This document shows, in pieces, positions 20,687 to 31,086 of a stretch of DNA of 64,000 nucleotides (its first letter is position 1; every line of letters starts with the position of its first letter). Made by a program: the position numbers and the translations under genes. The stretch is from Immersiella caudata (taxonomy: Eukaryota; Ascomycota; Sordariomycetes; Sordariales; Lasiosphaeriaceae): NCBI GenBank assembly GCA_030512335.1, contig JAULSU010000001.1, positions 5,084,001-5,148,000 of the forward strand. Reading direction: 5' to 3'. The notes beneath the pieces are model-generated. The model saw nothing but the letters and a program-made list of their open reading frames with translations, was not told the DNA's origin and did not search any database.

Positions 20687-22975
20687 ATGGCGGATGCTCG
20701 CTCGCGCCGAATACCGTCAGGGGCGTTCGACGAGTCAAGCTCGGGCTCTGCTCGAGGAGGTTACGCATCATCGCATCGGCTCCGACCTGCAGCTTCGAGA
20801 TTCAGTTTGCGAGATCAGTTCGCCACGACAAGACGGGAGATCGAGTTTGGCTTCGATGATAGTTCTACAATAGCTTCAGAAGCCATATGGGGCGACCATG
20901 ATGACCCAGTTACGGTGTCTCAGGAGACTGCGTCTGCCGCCGTATACAGGAACTACTACGAATTGCTCTGTCTGCCGAGGGATCCATCGCTTCCCGCCGA
21001 TGAAGTGCAGAGACAGTTCAGTCGTGTGGTCAATGTTCTCGCAGTTGAAAACCAGCCGGCGCGTTTCCAGAGCACGGCGGGTTTCAACTTCGGGTTGGCA
21101 CAGGCTGCTTTTGAGACCTTGATCGATCCGTGCCGAAGGGTAGGCTACGATCTATCTGTGGATAGTGAATGCGATTCAGACGAAGCCGAGTTCGCTGTCG
21201 AGGGGCAACTCAACAATCCGGAGGCCTTCGACAAAGCTCTACGGGAGCAGTTCCTTCTCTTGGCCCAGGGGGGAATTCGATCAACTACGGATCTGGGTCT
21301 CAGGCTCGAAGCCGGCCCTCCATCTCTGCGACGTCCTCAACATGGCTTGAACATGCTGGACTTTTCACTCAGGCAGTCGGCAACCACCAAAGTTCCTGCC
21401 TTACAACAACCTCTCGAGAAGACAGCGACATTCTTGCTAAACACCGCTCAGAAGGACTTTCGGCCCAGCAAGCACCTCCGATTTTCAGAACCAACAGTGA
21501 CCGTCACAGGGGCGGCACATGGGCTCTTGGATGAACCGTACAGGCTCGCTCCGATTCTGTTAGATCGTTATCAACCACCAGGACCCTCAGTGCACGGACG
21601 AAGGCGCCTGGAACAGTTACTGGTTTCGCGGTTTCTCCCCGTTCTAAATCTGACCGTTCGTCAAGAAGTGTTCTGGCGCGACCCAGCCGACCCAGCGGGC
21701 CTGAAAGGACCATCACAACAAACCCTTGCAGACTCTGTTGTTGAACAGGAGGTGGAACTCCTGCCACACCCTTCGACAACTATCCGGCTCGGTCACTCTG
21801 TTGACATCAAGGGTGAGGAGCCTCTGAATGTTGAGGTCTCGCTCCACAAGGGCGCCGGTTCCAGAACCCCTCTTCCTCCAAGCCTCGGGGTAGCGATCAG
21901 CCAGAAAAGAGGTCAAGGAACAGCATTTGTCGTCGTGGACGCCGGTGACTGGATACTCTTTCCATCTAAAGAGTGCAGGGATCTATCCAGGTTCTCAAAG
22001 CTTACTGGCGGGCTTCCAAGACTAACCGACCCCTTCCGCCATGCTCCAACGCTCGAAGCAGGGTATTCATTCGGGACAGAAAGCATGGGCGTATTATCGG
22101 AACAACCTTTCACCAAGCCCGCGGAAAGGGGAGTGCTAGGCATGGATCACGACATGGACGGGAGCACTAAAACAGGGCCATGGACCATCACGGCCGGCGT
22201 AGCGTCAGGAATCGCCGCATCATATCTCCGCTACGCGATGGACCTTTTCCCAGGCCGCAGAAAGATCGGCATTCGAGCAGAGGTTGAACTAGCGAGCAGC
22301 ACGCAACGCGATTTCTTCCTAGCCTTCCGTGCACTGAAGCGGATTGGACGGTTCTCGAAAGCCGGCCTGGAACTTGGCCTGTCCCCAAATAATATTCATC
22401 TGTCACTGTATTGGTCACGTCTCGGGCAGAGAATAAGTCTGCCAGTCATGGTATCGAGAAAATCCAGCCTGAGCACCAAGTTTTTGTTCTGGGCAACCGT
22501 TGTTCCCTACGCAGCCTTCGCGGCGGTTGAACTCGTCTACTGGCGACTGAAACTCAACAATGCCAAGTTGGATGCCGCGACGAAGGACTTGGCCGCGTCG
22601 AGCAAGCTGAAGGAGGACTTGCAGAGATACATTGCAAGGAGACGAGCCGAGGCGGATGAGCTCACAGTCGTTCTGGCGACAGGAGTCGAGCCCAGACAGA
22701 ACAAAGAGCGCCAGAATGGAGGATTAGTGATTCTGAGCGCTAAGTACGGAGTTAAGGATGCGCCGCCAGACGAGATTGCGGACGTTACCATTGCAGTAGC
22801 TGCGCTGGTGGACGGCGGAAAGTTGGTGATTCCGGCGGGCATCAGAAAGAGCCGCTTGATTGGATTTTGGGATCCTGCCCCGATGAGTACGAAGGTGTTG
22901 AGGATAAGATATACATATCAGGGGAGGGAAAGGGCGGCAGAAGTGGGTGGAAGGGCGGAGTTGAGGCTTCCATGA
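20687..22975 (+). CDS. DNAJC11-like protein with degenerate J domain
   Basis: A single-exon gene for 762 aa. Residues about 85-160 look like a J domain (NYYELLCLPRDPSLPADEVQ ... AAFETLIDPCRRVGYDLSVD), but the HPD tripeptide that stimulates Hsp70 is absent from the expected loop. The rest has the layout of the DNAJC11 family: a long beta-rich middle resembling an outer-membrane barrel-like region (about 370-580), one hydrophobic segment near 598-618 (KFLFWATVVPYAAFAAVELV), a coiled-coil (LDAATKDLAASSKLKEDLQR), and a C-terminal DUF3395-type domain ending YTYQGRERAAEVGGRAELRLP. Animal DNAJC11 associates with the mitochondrial MICOS/MIB complex, so a mitochondrial-envelope role is inferred. The ATG at 20687 is the first in frame after a non-ATG open stretch. 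Confidence 0.8.
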   Translation: MADARSRRIPSGAFDESSSGSARGGYASSHRLRPAASRFSLRDQFATTRREIEFGFDDSSTIASEAIWGDHDDPVTVSQETASAAVYRNYYELLCLPRDPSLPADEVQRQFSRVVNVLAVENQPARFQSTAGFNFGLAQAAFETLIDPCRRVGYDLSVDSECDSDEAEFAVEGQLNNPEAFDKALREQFLLLAQGGIRSTTDLGLRLEAGPPSLRRPQHGLNMLDFSLRQSATTKVPALQQPLEKTATFLLNTAQKDFRPSKHLRFSEPTVTVTGAAHGLLDEPYRLAPILLDRYQPPGPSVHGRRRLEQLLVSRFLPVLNLTVRQEVFWRDPADPAGLKGPSQQTLADSVVEQEVELLPHPSTTIRLGHSVDIKGEEPLNVEVSLHKGAGSRTPLPPSLGVAISQKRGQGTAFVVVDAGDWILFPSKECRDLSRFSKLTGGLPRLTDPFRHAPTLEAGYSFGTESMGVLSEQPFTKPAERGVLGMDHDMDGSTKTGPWTITAGVASGIAASYLRYAMDLFPGRRKIGIRAEVELASSTQRDFFLAFRALKRIGRFSKAGLELGLSPNNIHLSLYWSRLGQRISLPVMVSRKSSLSTKFLFWATVVPYAAFAAVELVYWRLKLNNAKLDAATKDLAASSKLKEDLQRYIARRRAEADELTVVLATGVEPRQNKERQNGGLVILSAKYGVKDAPPDEIADVTIAVAALVDGGKLVIPAGIRKSRLIGFWDPAPMSTKVLRIRYTYQGRERAAEVGGRAELRLP

Positions 22976-23595
22976 GGTGAGCGGTGGGATGTTGAATGAG
23001 ATACGATGATGACAATATTCCGCTCAGTCTTGCGTATATCTACCTCCTGTCTAGTGTAAAAATTGCCGTTTCTGGACAAATGCTTCTTTGGATAAGTCTC
23101 TTTTGATTTGGCGAAAGGTCGGCCGGGCAGAAGGGCCGGCTTGATGCTGCTGCAATATCGTCCTGCACGTCGCTTACGGGCAGGTCACACCGATATAGAG
23201 GCCTCGACAACATCATGACTATGACGTTCGGCTGATAGACACTCCACCACAGAATGTTCCCTTTTTCAGTCAAACTTTGGGAATCCATACAACGCTCGAT
23301 GCACCATCAATCGGAAGTGAGTGTTCCCTAGCACAAGCTTCCTAGTTGGAATGCAGGCTCAACATTGGAAGCCAGGGCGGATACCACGTTTGGTTTCTGT
23401 GGCATCATATGCTAACTATATACAGATAAATCCAATGATCATAACCAGGGGAAACACACAAACATGTTTACATCAACAACCCGCCGGGGGGGGCAATTCG
23501 CCAACTAATCTCCCCGTTGTCAGTCCCGCTCCCCCTTTTGTTCAAAATCCAACAACTTTCCAGAAGAGCTTTGCCCTCCTTTCGCCCCTTGATTC
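22976..23595. other. Convergent intergenic between DNAJC11-like and GH45 genes
   Basis: About 620 bases between two gene ends. No gene or repeat is recognised. Open frames here (for example 23321-23659 plus) run antisense into the GH45 3' end and are not supported. Confidence 0.5.
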
Positions 23596-24482
23596 CTACG
23601 GGGTCCAGGTCGGAACCTCCTTCGGGCCCGTCGGGGTCTGGTCGATGGAATCACGCTGACGCACGCACTTGCTCTTCTCGGTGATTGCAGCCGGACAGGC
23701 GACCTGTCTGAAGTTGACGTTCGGGTTGTCGGCGCCCTGGAACCAGTCATACCGCCAGTTGCAACCGGCCTTGAGGGCAGCAGGGAAGTTGGCGCATGCC
23801 GACTTGGAAGTAACGCCACCGTAACGCTCGCCCCATCCGTTGGGAGGGGCACCGTATTGGTTTGTGCATGCTGTTTTTGGCCAAGTCAGACGAGAAATCA
23901 CAGCCATGGAGATAGCTGAACGTAGTGGACTCACCGTTGAAGATTCCCACACCACCGCCGGGCATGGCGATATCAAAGTGGTTGTTGCCCAGATCACCGC
24001 CGGTGTTTGTCGCCTGGACGACCATCTTCTTGCCCGAGACAGGGCCTGAAGTGAAAGTCAGCTCGTAGCAGGCGCAGCACCAGGTGGCTTCGTTCGATCC
24101 GGCAATGTTTACGGCGGCCCAGCCGTAGGCGAGCGTGTCGTTGACGGCCCACGGGCTCTGGCTGCTGCACATAAAGGCGTTGCCGCCGTTCTCGCAACCC
24201 GACTTGGTGTTTCCGCCATCGCTGAGCGGTCGGTCGTTCTTATCGCACGTCAGGACGGGCTGGGGGGAATTCCCCTTCCTTGGCCACGCGCAGCTGGGCT
24301 TGCTGTTGTTGGGGAATGGTCAGTCCGCATTCTTTGTTTTGGCAACACTAAACCCCCCTGAGAGATCCAACTCACCAGCAATCCCAGTACCGCGTCGTCT
24401 TGCCACTACCCTGAGCTTGTGCCAACACGGCCTCGAGGTAAAAGGGCAGGATAGCCACGAGTGTACCGAGCGGCAAACGCAT
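23596..24482 (-). CDS. GH45 endo-beta-1,4-glucanase (secreted cellulase)
   Basis: A secreted endoglucanase that inverts at the anomeric carbon while cutting internal cellulose bonds. Three exons: 24482-24376, 24302-23935 and 23870-23596, giving 249 aa. The start ATG opens a signal peptide (MRLPLGTLVAILPFYLEAVLA). The mature GH45 double-psi barrel begins TTRYWDCCKPSCAW, containing the first catalytic Asp. The second catalytic Asp is in NNHFDIAMPGGGVGIFN. Many cysteines (CCKPSC, WCCACYELTF, ACTNQYG, SACANF, CNWR) fit the disulfide-rich fold. There is no linker or cellulose-binding module; the protein ends soon after the catalytic domain (KEVPTWTP). The intron after the first CC pair and the one after IFN preserve frame. 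It is divergent from the candidate small ORF at 25146. Confidence 0.95.
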
Positions 24483-25145
24483 CTTAAAGTCAACCTCCAA
24501 AAAAAGGGGGTCAAGGGGCGATACAAGTGATATAAGCCGACAATGCAGACCAAAGCACACAATCGCACGTCAGAGCCAGGAAACAAAAAAGAACGAGCGG
24601 CCGACCCGGTAATAATACCACCGAACCCATCGTGAGAGAGCCCCGTCTCCAGAATATGGCGCGCCTCCAGATATTACACACACGTTCCCGGCCGCCCAGG
24701 TTCAACGATCGCCTACAAGCCCGCGCAAAACGCGGGGGAGAAACACAATACCCAAATGAAAAGGCATCTCCACTCGCGGGACCTGGATATCAAAACCGAA
24801 TGGCCCGGCAGTAGATGAGGAGTAGAGCAGGTTTACGTACCTCCTAGTTCAAAGGTACAAATAGAGGCCGGTAGCCGGTAGCCGTGCGTTGCCCCCAAGA
24901 AAAACAACAAGAGGATAGAGATATGTAGTAGAGTAATCGGCGCGTCGGTATGTTTCCCGATCCTCCAGGTTCAAAAGGGGGGTTGGCTACCCCTGAGCCA
25001 CTTACACAGCGCGTCGCGCATCCCTCACCCAATCACCCCGACCCAAGAAATCCATTCAGTTAAACACCACCACGGCACTTGATTTTCCTCTTCTCTTTCA
25101 TCACATCCACATCGATTCGATCCCCTCTACCTGGATGTTCCCACC
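24483..25145. other. GH45 promoter region
   Basis: About 660 bases upstream of the cellulase. I found no convincing XlnR/Xyr1 GGCTAA element here; the nearest TTAGCC (reverse complement) lies at about 25315. No gene is supported. Confidence 0.45.
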
Positions 25146-25492
25146 ATGGCCCTCGGTGCCTTCATGCTTGGCAGCCGATATTACCGGTACGTCAGCCCTT
25201 TCCCCGCACGCCAACCGCTCTTCTCACCACCTAATCCGAGCCCATAACAAGCAGCGTATATTGCCAGACGGCTCCTAATCAACCTGAAAAGGCATCACTC
25301 CAAATTAACTACCTTAGCCAGCTTCACTCTGATGAGCAGCCAATATGCAATACCTCCCGTCGAACTCCGTACCTCTTTTGTGCGTGTAGGTGTGTCCCAC
25401 CTTTGCACCAGGGAAATCACATAAGCACAGGTAAAGGCGAAAAACAAAGTGTCAAATTAAGACCAAAGGTATCCCAGCTGCAATTGTGGTAG
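25146..25492 (+). CDS. Candidate small spliced ORF, function unknown
   Basis: A weak candidate. An ATG in an excellent initiation context (CCACCATGGC) starts MALGAFMLGSRYYR and is followed at 25187 by a consensus donor GTACGT. An acceptor CAG at 25254, preceded by CTAAT and ATAAC branch-like motifs, would join it to a second exon 25255-25492, giving 92 aa. The second exon is Gln/Cys/Ser-rich and matches nothing I know. Without the intron the frame closes after 32 codons. I cannot decide between a real small gene, the 5' part of a gene with further introns, or chance. Confidence 0.28.
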
Positions 25493-25585
25493 CTTTACTT
25501 TTGAGTGCCGCATTTGGCGGCACTGGCCCCTCCTGTTCGCACTCATCCAGCTCAGCTGAAAAGAAAGGGGGCGAGCAGTCTGTTT

Positions 25586-28146
25586 TTACCACCATCCCTT
25601 CCGCTCGCCCTCCTCCTCGCCCCCTCGGCTCTCGTCAAATGTCTGTTGCGCGCGTCGGGCAATATCGCCCAGGAAGCCGCCGGAGCTCTCCTCCTCTTGC
25701 TGCGGCTCCTCCTCCCTACGATATTCTTCCCGACGGTACTCCTCCTGTGGCTCGTCATTCTCACGACGGCTGTAGCTTTCCTCGCGACGGCTATAACCAT
25801 CGTCACCGCCGTATTGAGTCTCAGTTCGTTCCTCGTAGTTGTATCCCCCCGAGCGCTCGCTGTACTCAGTTCGTTCGGTGTACTGCGACTGCGAGTATCC
25901 GCTGTCCCCGTAATCCGCAGAACGGTAGCTACTCTGGGTCTCCCCATAGCTGTCACCACCACCGCCGCCGCCGCCGCCGCCACCGAGGAATCCCGCCGCC
26001 AGGCCACCCAGCGCACCACCACCGGCCAAGCCAGCGAGGGCCCCGCCAGAGCTACTGCCACCGCCGTAACCAGCGGAACTACCACCATACCCGGACGCCT
26101 GCGACTGAATGTTAGAGAAGCCTTGCTTAACACCTCCCATGATTGCTCCCACAGCCGCGTTCGCGATCTTGTCCTCGATCGTCTCCGGCGTGTTGATCTT
26201 GTGCATATGAAGCTTGCCGCCGCAGCCGTGACCGGTATCGTGGACGCCTTCTTTGTGGTTCTCTCCCCTCTGAACACCTTCACGGCTGAGCTTCCCGCGA
26301 AGCTCCTCGCGGGCATCCTCACTCATGCCATTCCACCACTCCTCGACGGACTGGAAGATAAGAGCGCGGCCCTCGGTGATGCCTCGGTTGCCTTCCTCAC
26401 GCTGTGCCGGGTGGTGGAGAATGCCGTAAATAATGGTGTCAAGAGTGCTGTCAATGTCCTTGCCCTCGTCATCCCAGCATTCCATGAGCTGGGGGACAGA
26501 CCAGGAGACAATCTTAGAGGCGGTCCTGCCAGCAATTTCGTTGAGAACCTGGGTATTGTTAGTCTGCGATGTTTATCTTCAGAAGAGTAGCAGTAATGTC
26601 TCACATTGGAGAAGTGGTCCTTGGAGAGCATGGAGTGAGTGGGGTCAGTGGAGTTGTCATCATAGAAGACGTTGTGCTGCTCATTCTTGCTGCTCTCGAT
26701 AATCTCCGTGGCACCTGTTGCAAGCTCGTTCTTGATCTGGTCAATGACCGGGATGATGAAAGGGGCAATAATGGAGAAGACAAAGAGCGAGAGTTGCTCC
26801 TCGAGCTGCTCAATGATCTTGGGCAGCACGGGGATCTGGGACATCTTTTGCGAGAGGGTCTGTAGGAGGTCGTCGTGGAACTCAATGGTGGGCTTGAGCT
26901 GAGCAAAGACGTTCTGGATATAGAGAGTGAACTCCTCGGAGTCCCTTGGGGAAACGGTGACCTGCTCCATCTGAGCAGCTGCGGCGTTGTTCTGAAGATC
27001 GTCCATCTTCGCCTTCTTGTCATCGCCACCGAAAAGGCCGCTGGGGATCTTATCCAGCAGGTCGCGAAGCATGCTAGTGTCCTTGTTCTGGCTTTCCTGG
27101 AGAGTGCCCTCGAGGTCCTGGATCTCACTCTGGATCATCTTATCAGAAACTGTATTCGGTCAGCATACCTACGTCACTTAAAAGGACACCACTGGTGCTA
27201 CGTACCCTCGCCGGTCACAGAGTGCAGGAAGTCCACGCCGCCGAAAGTGCCAGTGACCAACGGATAGACGGAGCCTCTAGCGCCGGGGATCCTGAGCTTG
27301 GTATCACGGCCGACATGAGGGAAGACGTCCCGCTCCCCCAATTCAGTGAGGGCAAGCTCGACGTAGTTGCTGTGGGCGAAGAAGTCCTCGAGGCAGTGAA
27401 GGCCAGTACCGAGGAGACGCAGCGCCTCGTACAGCTCGTCCTTGTTGTTGCTTCGCGAGTACGAGCGGCCCAGTTCGATACACTTCCTGAAAAGACGACG
27501 GACGTGAAGCGCCGAGGTCATGATGTTAGCCCTCTCATTGGCGATGTAGTTCTTCATTCCTGTCTCAGGATCGACGGCCAACTCGATCCCCTCGTCAACG
27601 GGGGCGCGCAAACGGCGATCATACTGCCTCGCGTCCTCGTTGTCGGCATAGTTCTTGGGGTTATCAATGTGGTCTTCGGGGCGGTAGCATCCAAGACGCT
27701 CGGCAGTGACCTCGAACTCGCGGCTGCCGTAGCCGAAGGTTAAGAAGCCCAGCACGCAGAGCAGCAGGCGAATGGCCTCGGCTGAGACACTCTTCACTGT
27801 ACCCACATCGATAGCCTGCGAGTAGTCACGAAGCCAGTTGCCGAAGTAGACGCGCGACACCATCAGCTTGTCGAACTTCTTCCCGCCAACGGCGCGGGCC
27901 ATCAGGATCTGGAGGAGCGCATCTTCGATATCGCCATGGCGCCCTATCGTGCGGGAGGAGAAGCTTGTCAGCGCCACGCCGGTGTTAAAGGGAGGGTCAG
28001 AGGTGTCAAGAGGCTTTCTTACAGTTCTGGCCTTCAACGCTGGAGATACCAGCAATGTTGCCAGCGCCGAAAGCATGAGTGGGCCGCGCGAACAGGAAGA
28101 GCACGACGAGCCCGAGCAGGATCGGGTACGCCTTGAATCCAGCCAT
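25586..28146 (-). CDS. het-c: Het-C family heterokaryon incompatibility protein
   Basis: Homologue of the Neurospora het-c allorecognition protein. Four exons: 28146-28023, 27943-27206, 27149-26605 and 26548-25586, giving 789 aa. The N-terminus is a signal peptide (MAGFKAYPILLGLVVLFLFA, cleavage near THA). The conserved Het-C region starts FGAGNIAGISSVEGQNWRHG and includes FGNWLRDYSQAID, GYGSREFEVT, ERLGCYRPEDHIDNPK and HCLEDFFAHSNYVELAL. A hydrophobic stretch LFVFSIIAPFIIPVIDQI lies near residue 400. The C-terminal 180 residues are Gly-rich (nine Gly in a row from a GCC/CCG repeat on the plus strand), then Tyr/Ser/Glu/Arg-rich, ending near GEEEGERKGWW. In Neurospora, het-c acts with the neighbouring HET-domain gene pin-c; no HET-domain gene is seen within this window. 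Large antisense frames over exon 4 are GC-composition shadows. Confidence 0.94.
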
Positions 28147-31086
28147 GATTGCTGATTTGGTCGATGAAAGCTACTGTTTATTTCTGTTGTTCTTGACACA
28201 AACTGCGGGGTATGTATCGCAGGAGAAAGATTTCTGGGAGCGATGGTCAGCGGCTACGCTTGGAGTCCTCCCTTCGAGAGGGGTGGGCAAGGTGTCTCAG
28301 ATAGCTGAGCCAGCCGTGGGGTAAACACGCCTGACCGGCAGAGGCAGTGGGGAGACGCTGGAGCAGATTCATAGCTTACCTTTGTCGTAGGTAGACCTAA
28401 GATCTAGGTTGGTGGATTGGGAGGATGTCAAGAGAGAGGAGGAGAGAAGGAGGGGACTACAGAGGCGACCCCTAACTTTAGGGTCCCCAGACTATCTAGT
28501 AGCTACTGCACGACATGCGGCCGTTCCATGTTCTCATCACCAAAGGGTCTGGGCAATCAGAAACCCGCCAAGCCCTAGTTCAGCTTGTATCATTTGGAGG
28601 GGCACAGGGACGACTTGGGAGGGGCTTCGAGAAAGGAGGGGTAGCAGCTTGAGAGCCTCGAGCCAATGGCGGGGTCGATTGGAGCGCGACGGAATCAGAT
28701 TCCATGGTGACCAGGATCCCTCAGCTGCTGAGTGCCGCACGCAATGCAGCCCAGCCAAGTCGCTCGGCAGCCAAACAGGATGGAAGAGCGGCAGGTGGCG
28801 ATGGCACTCAGGCGCTTGTCAACCAAGCAGCTTTGGGAATACGATTTCTCTGCCCAAGGAAGTTTTGGCACCAGAGGTTACATCTTCTCGTCGAGATATC
28901 CACACCAGGTGAAAAAACACAGCGATGACTTGATTTCAAGCAGGCCCGGCACGTCTGGGACGGAGCGGGGCAGCAGCCCAGCAGTATGCTGGGATGCCCA
29001 AAGAACCCTGATTCCATCCGTCGCGCTGCGTCGGGACACAGCTCCAACGGAAAGGGCCGTAATGGACTGGCCTGAGCTTCTTGCGATTCGCCTACGGGAC
29101 ATAAGGCGGCGTCTTCGGAGTGATACAGCGCGTTGGACTTGCCGCACGCCTGGTCGATGAGAGGTCCGACATGTGCAATAGGTAGGAGAGACGAGCGGCC
29201 CAGAGGCCCAGGTGAGGCCCAGGCGCGGTGCGATAGGCCCCAACCAATGCTGTATCTTGGCCGTCGGGAAGCGGGGTCGGTGAGACTTGTGGTGAAGGCG
29301 CTCGACCGAGTGCTTGAGGCTGCTCACTCTCATTGGGGCCTGCATGACGTGGCCGGGTTTCTTCGGTGCCAAGATTGCCCGCGCCCACCCCTGGCGCAAC
29401 GGCGCAGGTGTACGGACGCGTCGGGGAGAACAACTGCCCACGTCGATGGACTGGAAGACTACCTACACATCGATGCATCACTTCAACATAAACGCTTCCA
29501 ACCTTGACAGGTACGCCAGTGGTTATCACGTAAGCTTCCAGAAGAAGCACGGCGTGCCATTTGGTAGGCACGGTCCAAGTACTGGAATCCGATGCGCAAA
29601 ATGTCACAGGGTTTTGTAGATAAACAGGCGATCGCAAGAACCAATAGTTTGTGGTGGTCGTTGTTCAGAAGGCCTTGCTGCCGTCATTCAGTTCGGCCAA
29701 GGTGAAGATGGCGAAGTAATGAGGGCACAGATCTGCCCAACCTAAATGGGCGGTTGAGGTCGCGGAAGAGACGCAGTGCAATTCTGTTGTTTGGCCCTGA
29801 ACCACAGTGGCTTGGGGAAGCTATAAACCCTGAAGATGAGGGAGGATTATAGGCGTCGCCAAATGGGTGCCGCAGCCACTATTACCACGGCGGGTTTTGA
29901 TGGCGCATTGATGCTTGGAAGGATGTCGAGATGGAGGCATCGCTGCGTGCCGTCACTGCGCTGATGAGCCTGAGGGCGGACACACGAGAGAGAGAGAGGA
30001 TGGGAGGGGGGCAGCGAGAAGCGGGGAAAATCAAGATGGGTGGGTGACCAGCGAAACCACTGCGCTGATTCTGCGAAGGCCCCGCACGAAATCACCGCCG
30101 AAAAATCGGAAGGTGCGCGCTCGAGGACCCCTGCCACTTTAGGAGCCTGGTGCTGCTGCAGGTGTCTCATAGGCTGAAAGCGCCCGCCTATTGGTGGACA
30201 CTGGTGCGATTTCGCGTGCGACACCCGAGTTCACTGTCGCCGCTGGATCTCTGGGCCTCAACAAGTACCCCAACACCTGCTCGAAAGCCTCCAAGCAGTA
30301 CCTCGGGAACAGAAGCACCAGGCGAACAGGCCCTCGGGGCGGCAACAATGGTGCAATTGACGCGCCAACAACGCAAAACAGTGTGCAAAAACCTGCGCAA
30401 CCGATATGCATTGGTATTGAAGATGTTTTCCAAGCGATCAAATGTATTCTTGGAAAGTCATTGAGAAGGGCGCGATAGAAGGAGACTGGTGCACTGGAGT
30501 TGGAGTGACAGAGAGGCCAGAGAATTGGAAGGGGCTGGGGGCAGGAGCTCCTTCCGCGGGTCGCACCAAACCTCGCTGTGCGAGGGCACTGTTGGTGCTG
30601 CGTGTGCGAGAACGGAGAGCAGAGGAAGGAGGCACCAGGGGACAGCGCGCGCAGGTGGGTGGTGGGCGCCTATTTGCAGTTGGGGCTGTGTGGCCGAGGC
30701 CCTGTCATCACCAAGTCGGAAAAGGTCCAAGAGAGCCTGAGTGATTTGGTGCCATTTTCAATTGGGGCCCCTCCCACTGTACCTTAGCAGACAGATTTTT
30801 GCTGCTCCCCCAAATTTCAGCGCGAAATCAGCGCTGCCAACTCGCCCAGCGCCGCACCTATAATTTCCGTCCACCCCCACCACCCCGAAAATTCACCCGA
30901 ATTTTTTTCCTCTTGTTCTCACCTTTCATTTTCGGCGCTTCAGCACTCTCGCAAGCTCCCCAAGCAAGCACCACCAACCAATTTTACTGCGCTGCGGCAG
31001 TCGCGATCCATCGCAACGCATCAATCTACCAAAACCTTGCCTGAGCCGCAACCCACCGTATCACCACCACCAAAACAACCGCCGCC
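28147..31086. other. 2.9 kb gene-free divergent region between het-c and HMG-box gene
   Basis: No gene is supported across about 2.9 kb. Several overlapping frames of 120-187 codons exist on both strands (for example 28878-29441 minus, 28409-28912 plus), but they are Arg/Pro/Ser-rich with no family likeness and mutually exclusive. A short GA run lies near 29988. The last 200 bases before 31087 are C/A-rich leader. Candidates are long 5' UTRs, a non-coding RNA or regulatory DNA. Confidence 0.5.

Noticed and set aside
25505..26590. 361-codon plus-strand frame and other long frames over the het-c 3' end
   Set aside because: Antisense shadow of the Gly-rich, GC-biased het-c last exon; hydrophobic content comes from reversed Gly/Glu codons.
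28878..29441. 187-codon minus frame in the het-c/HMG gap
   Set aside because: Arg/Ser/Pro-rich, overlaps another long frame on the same strand, no recognisable domain; kept only as an open question about the gap.
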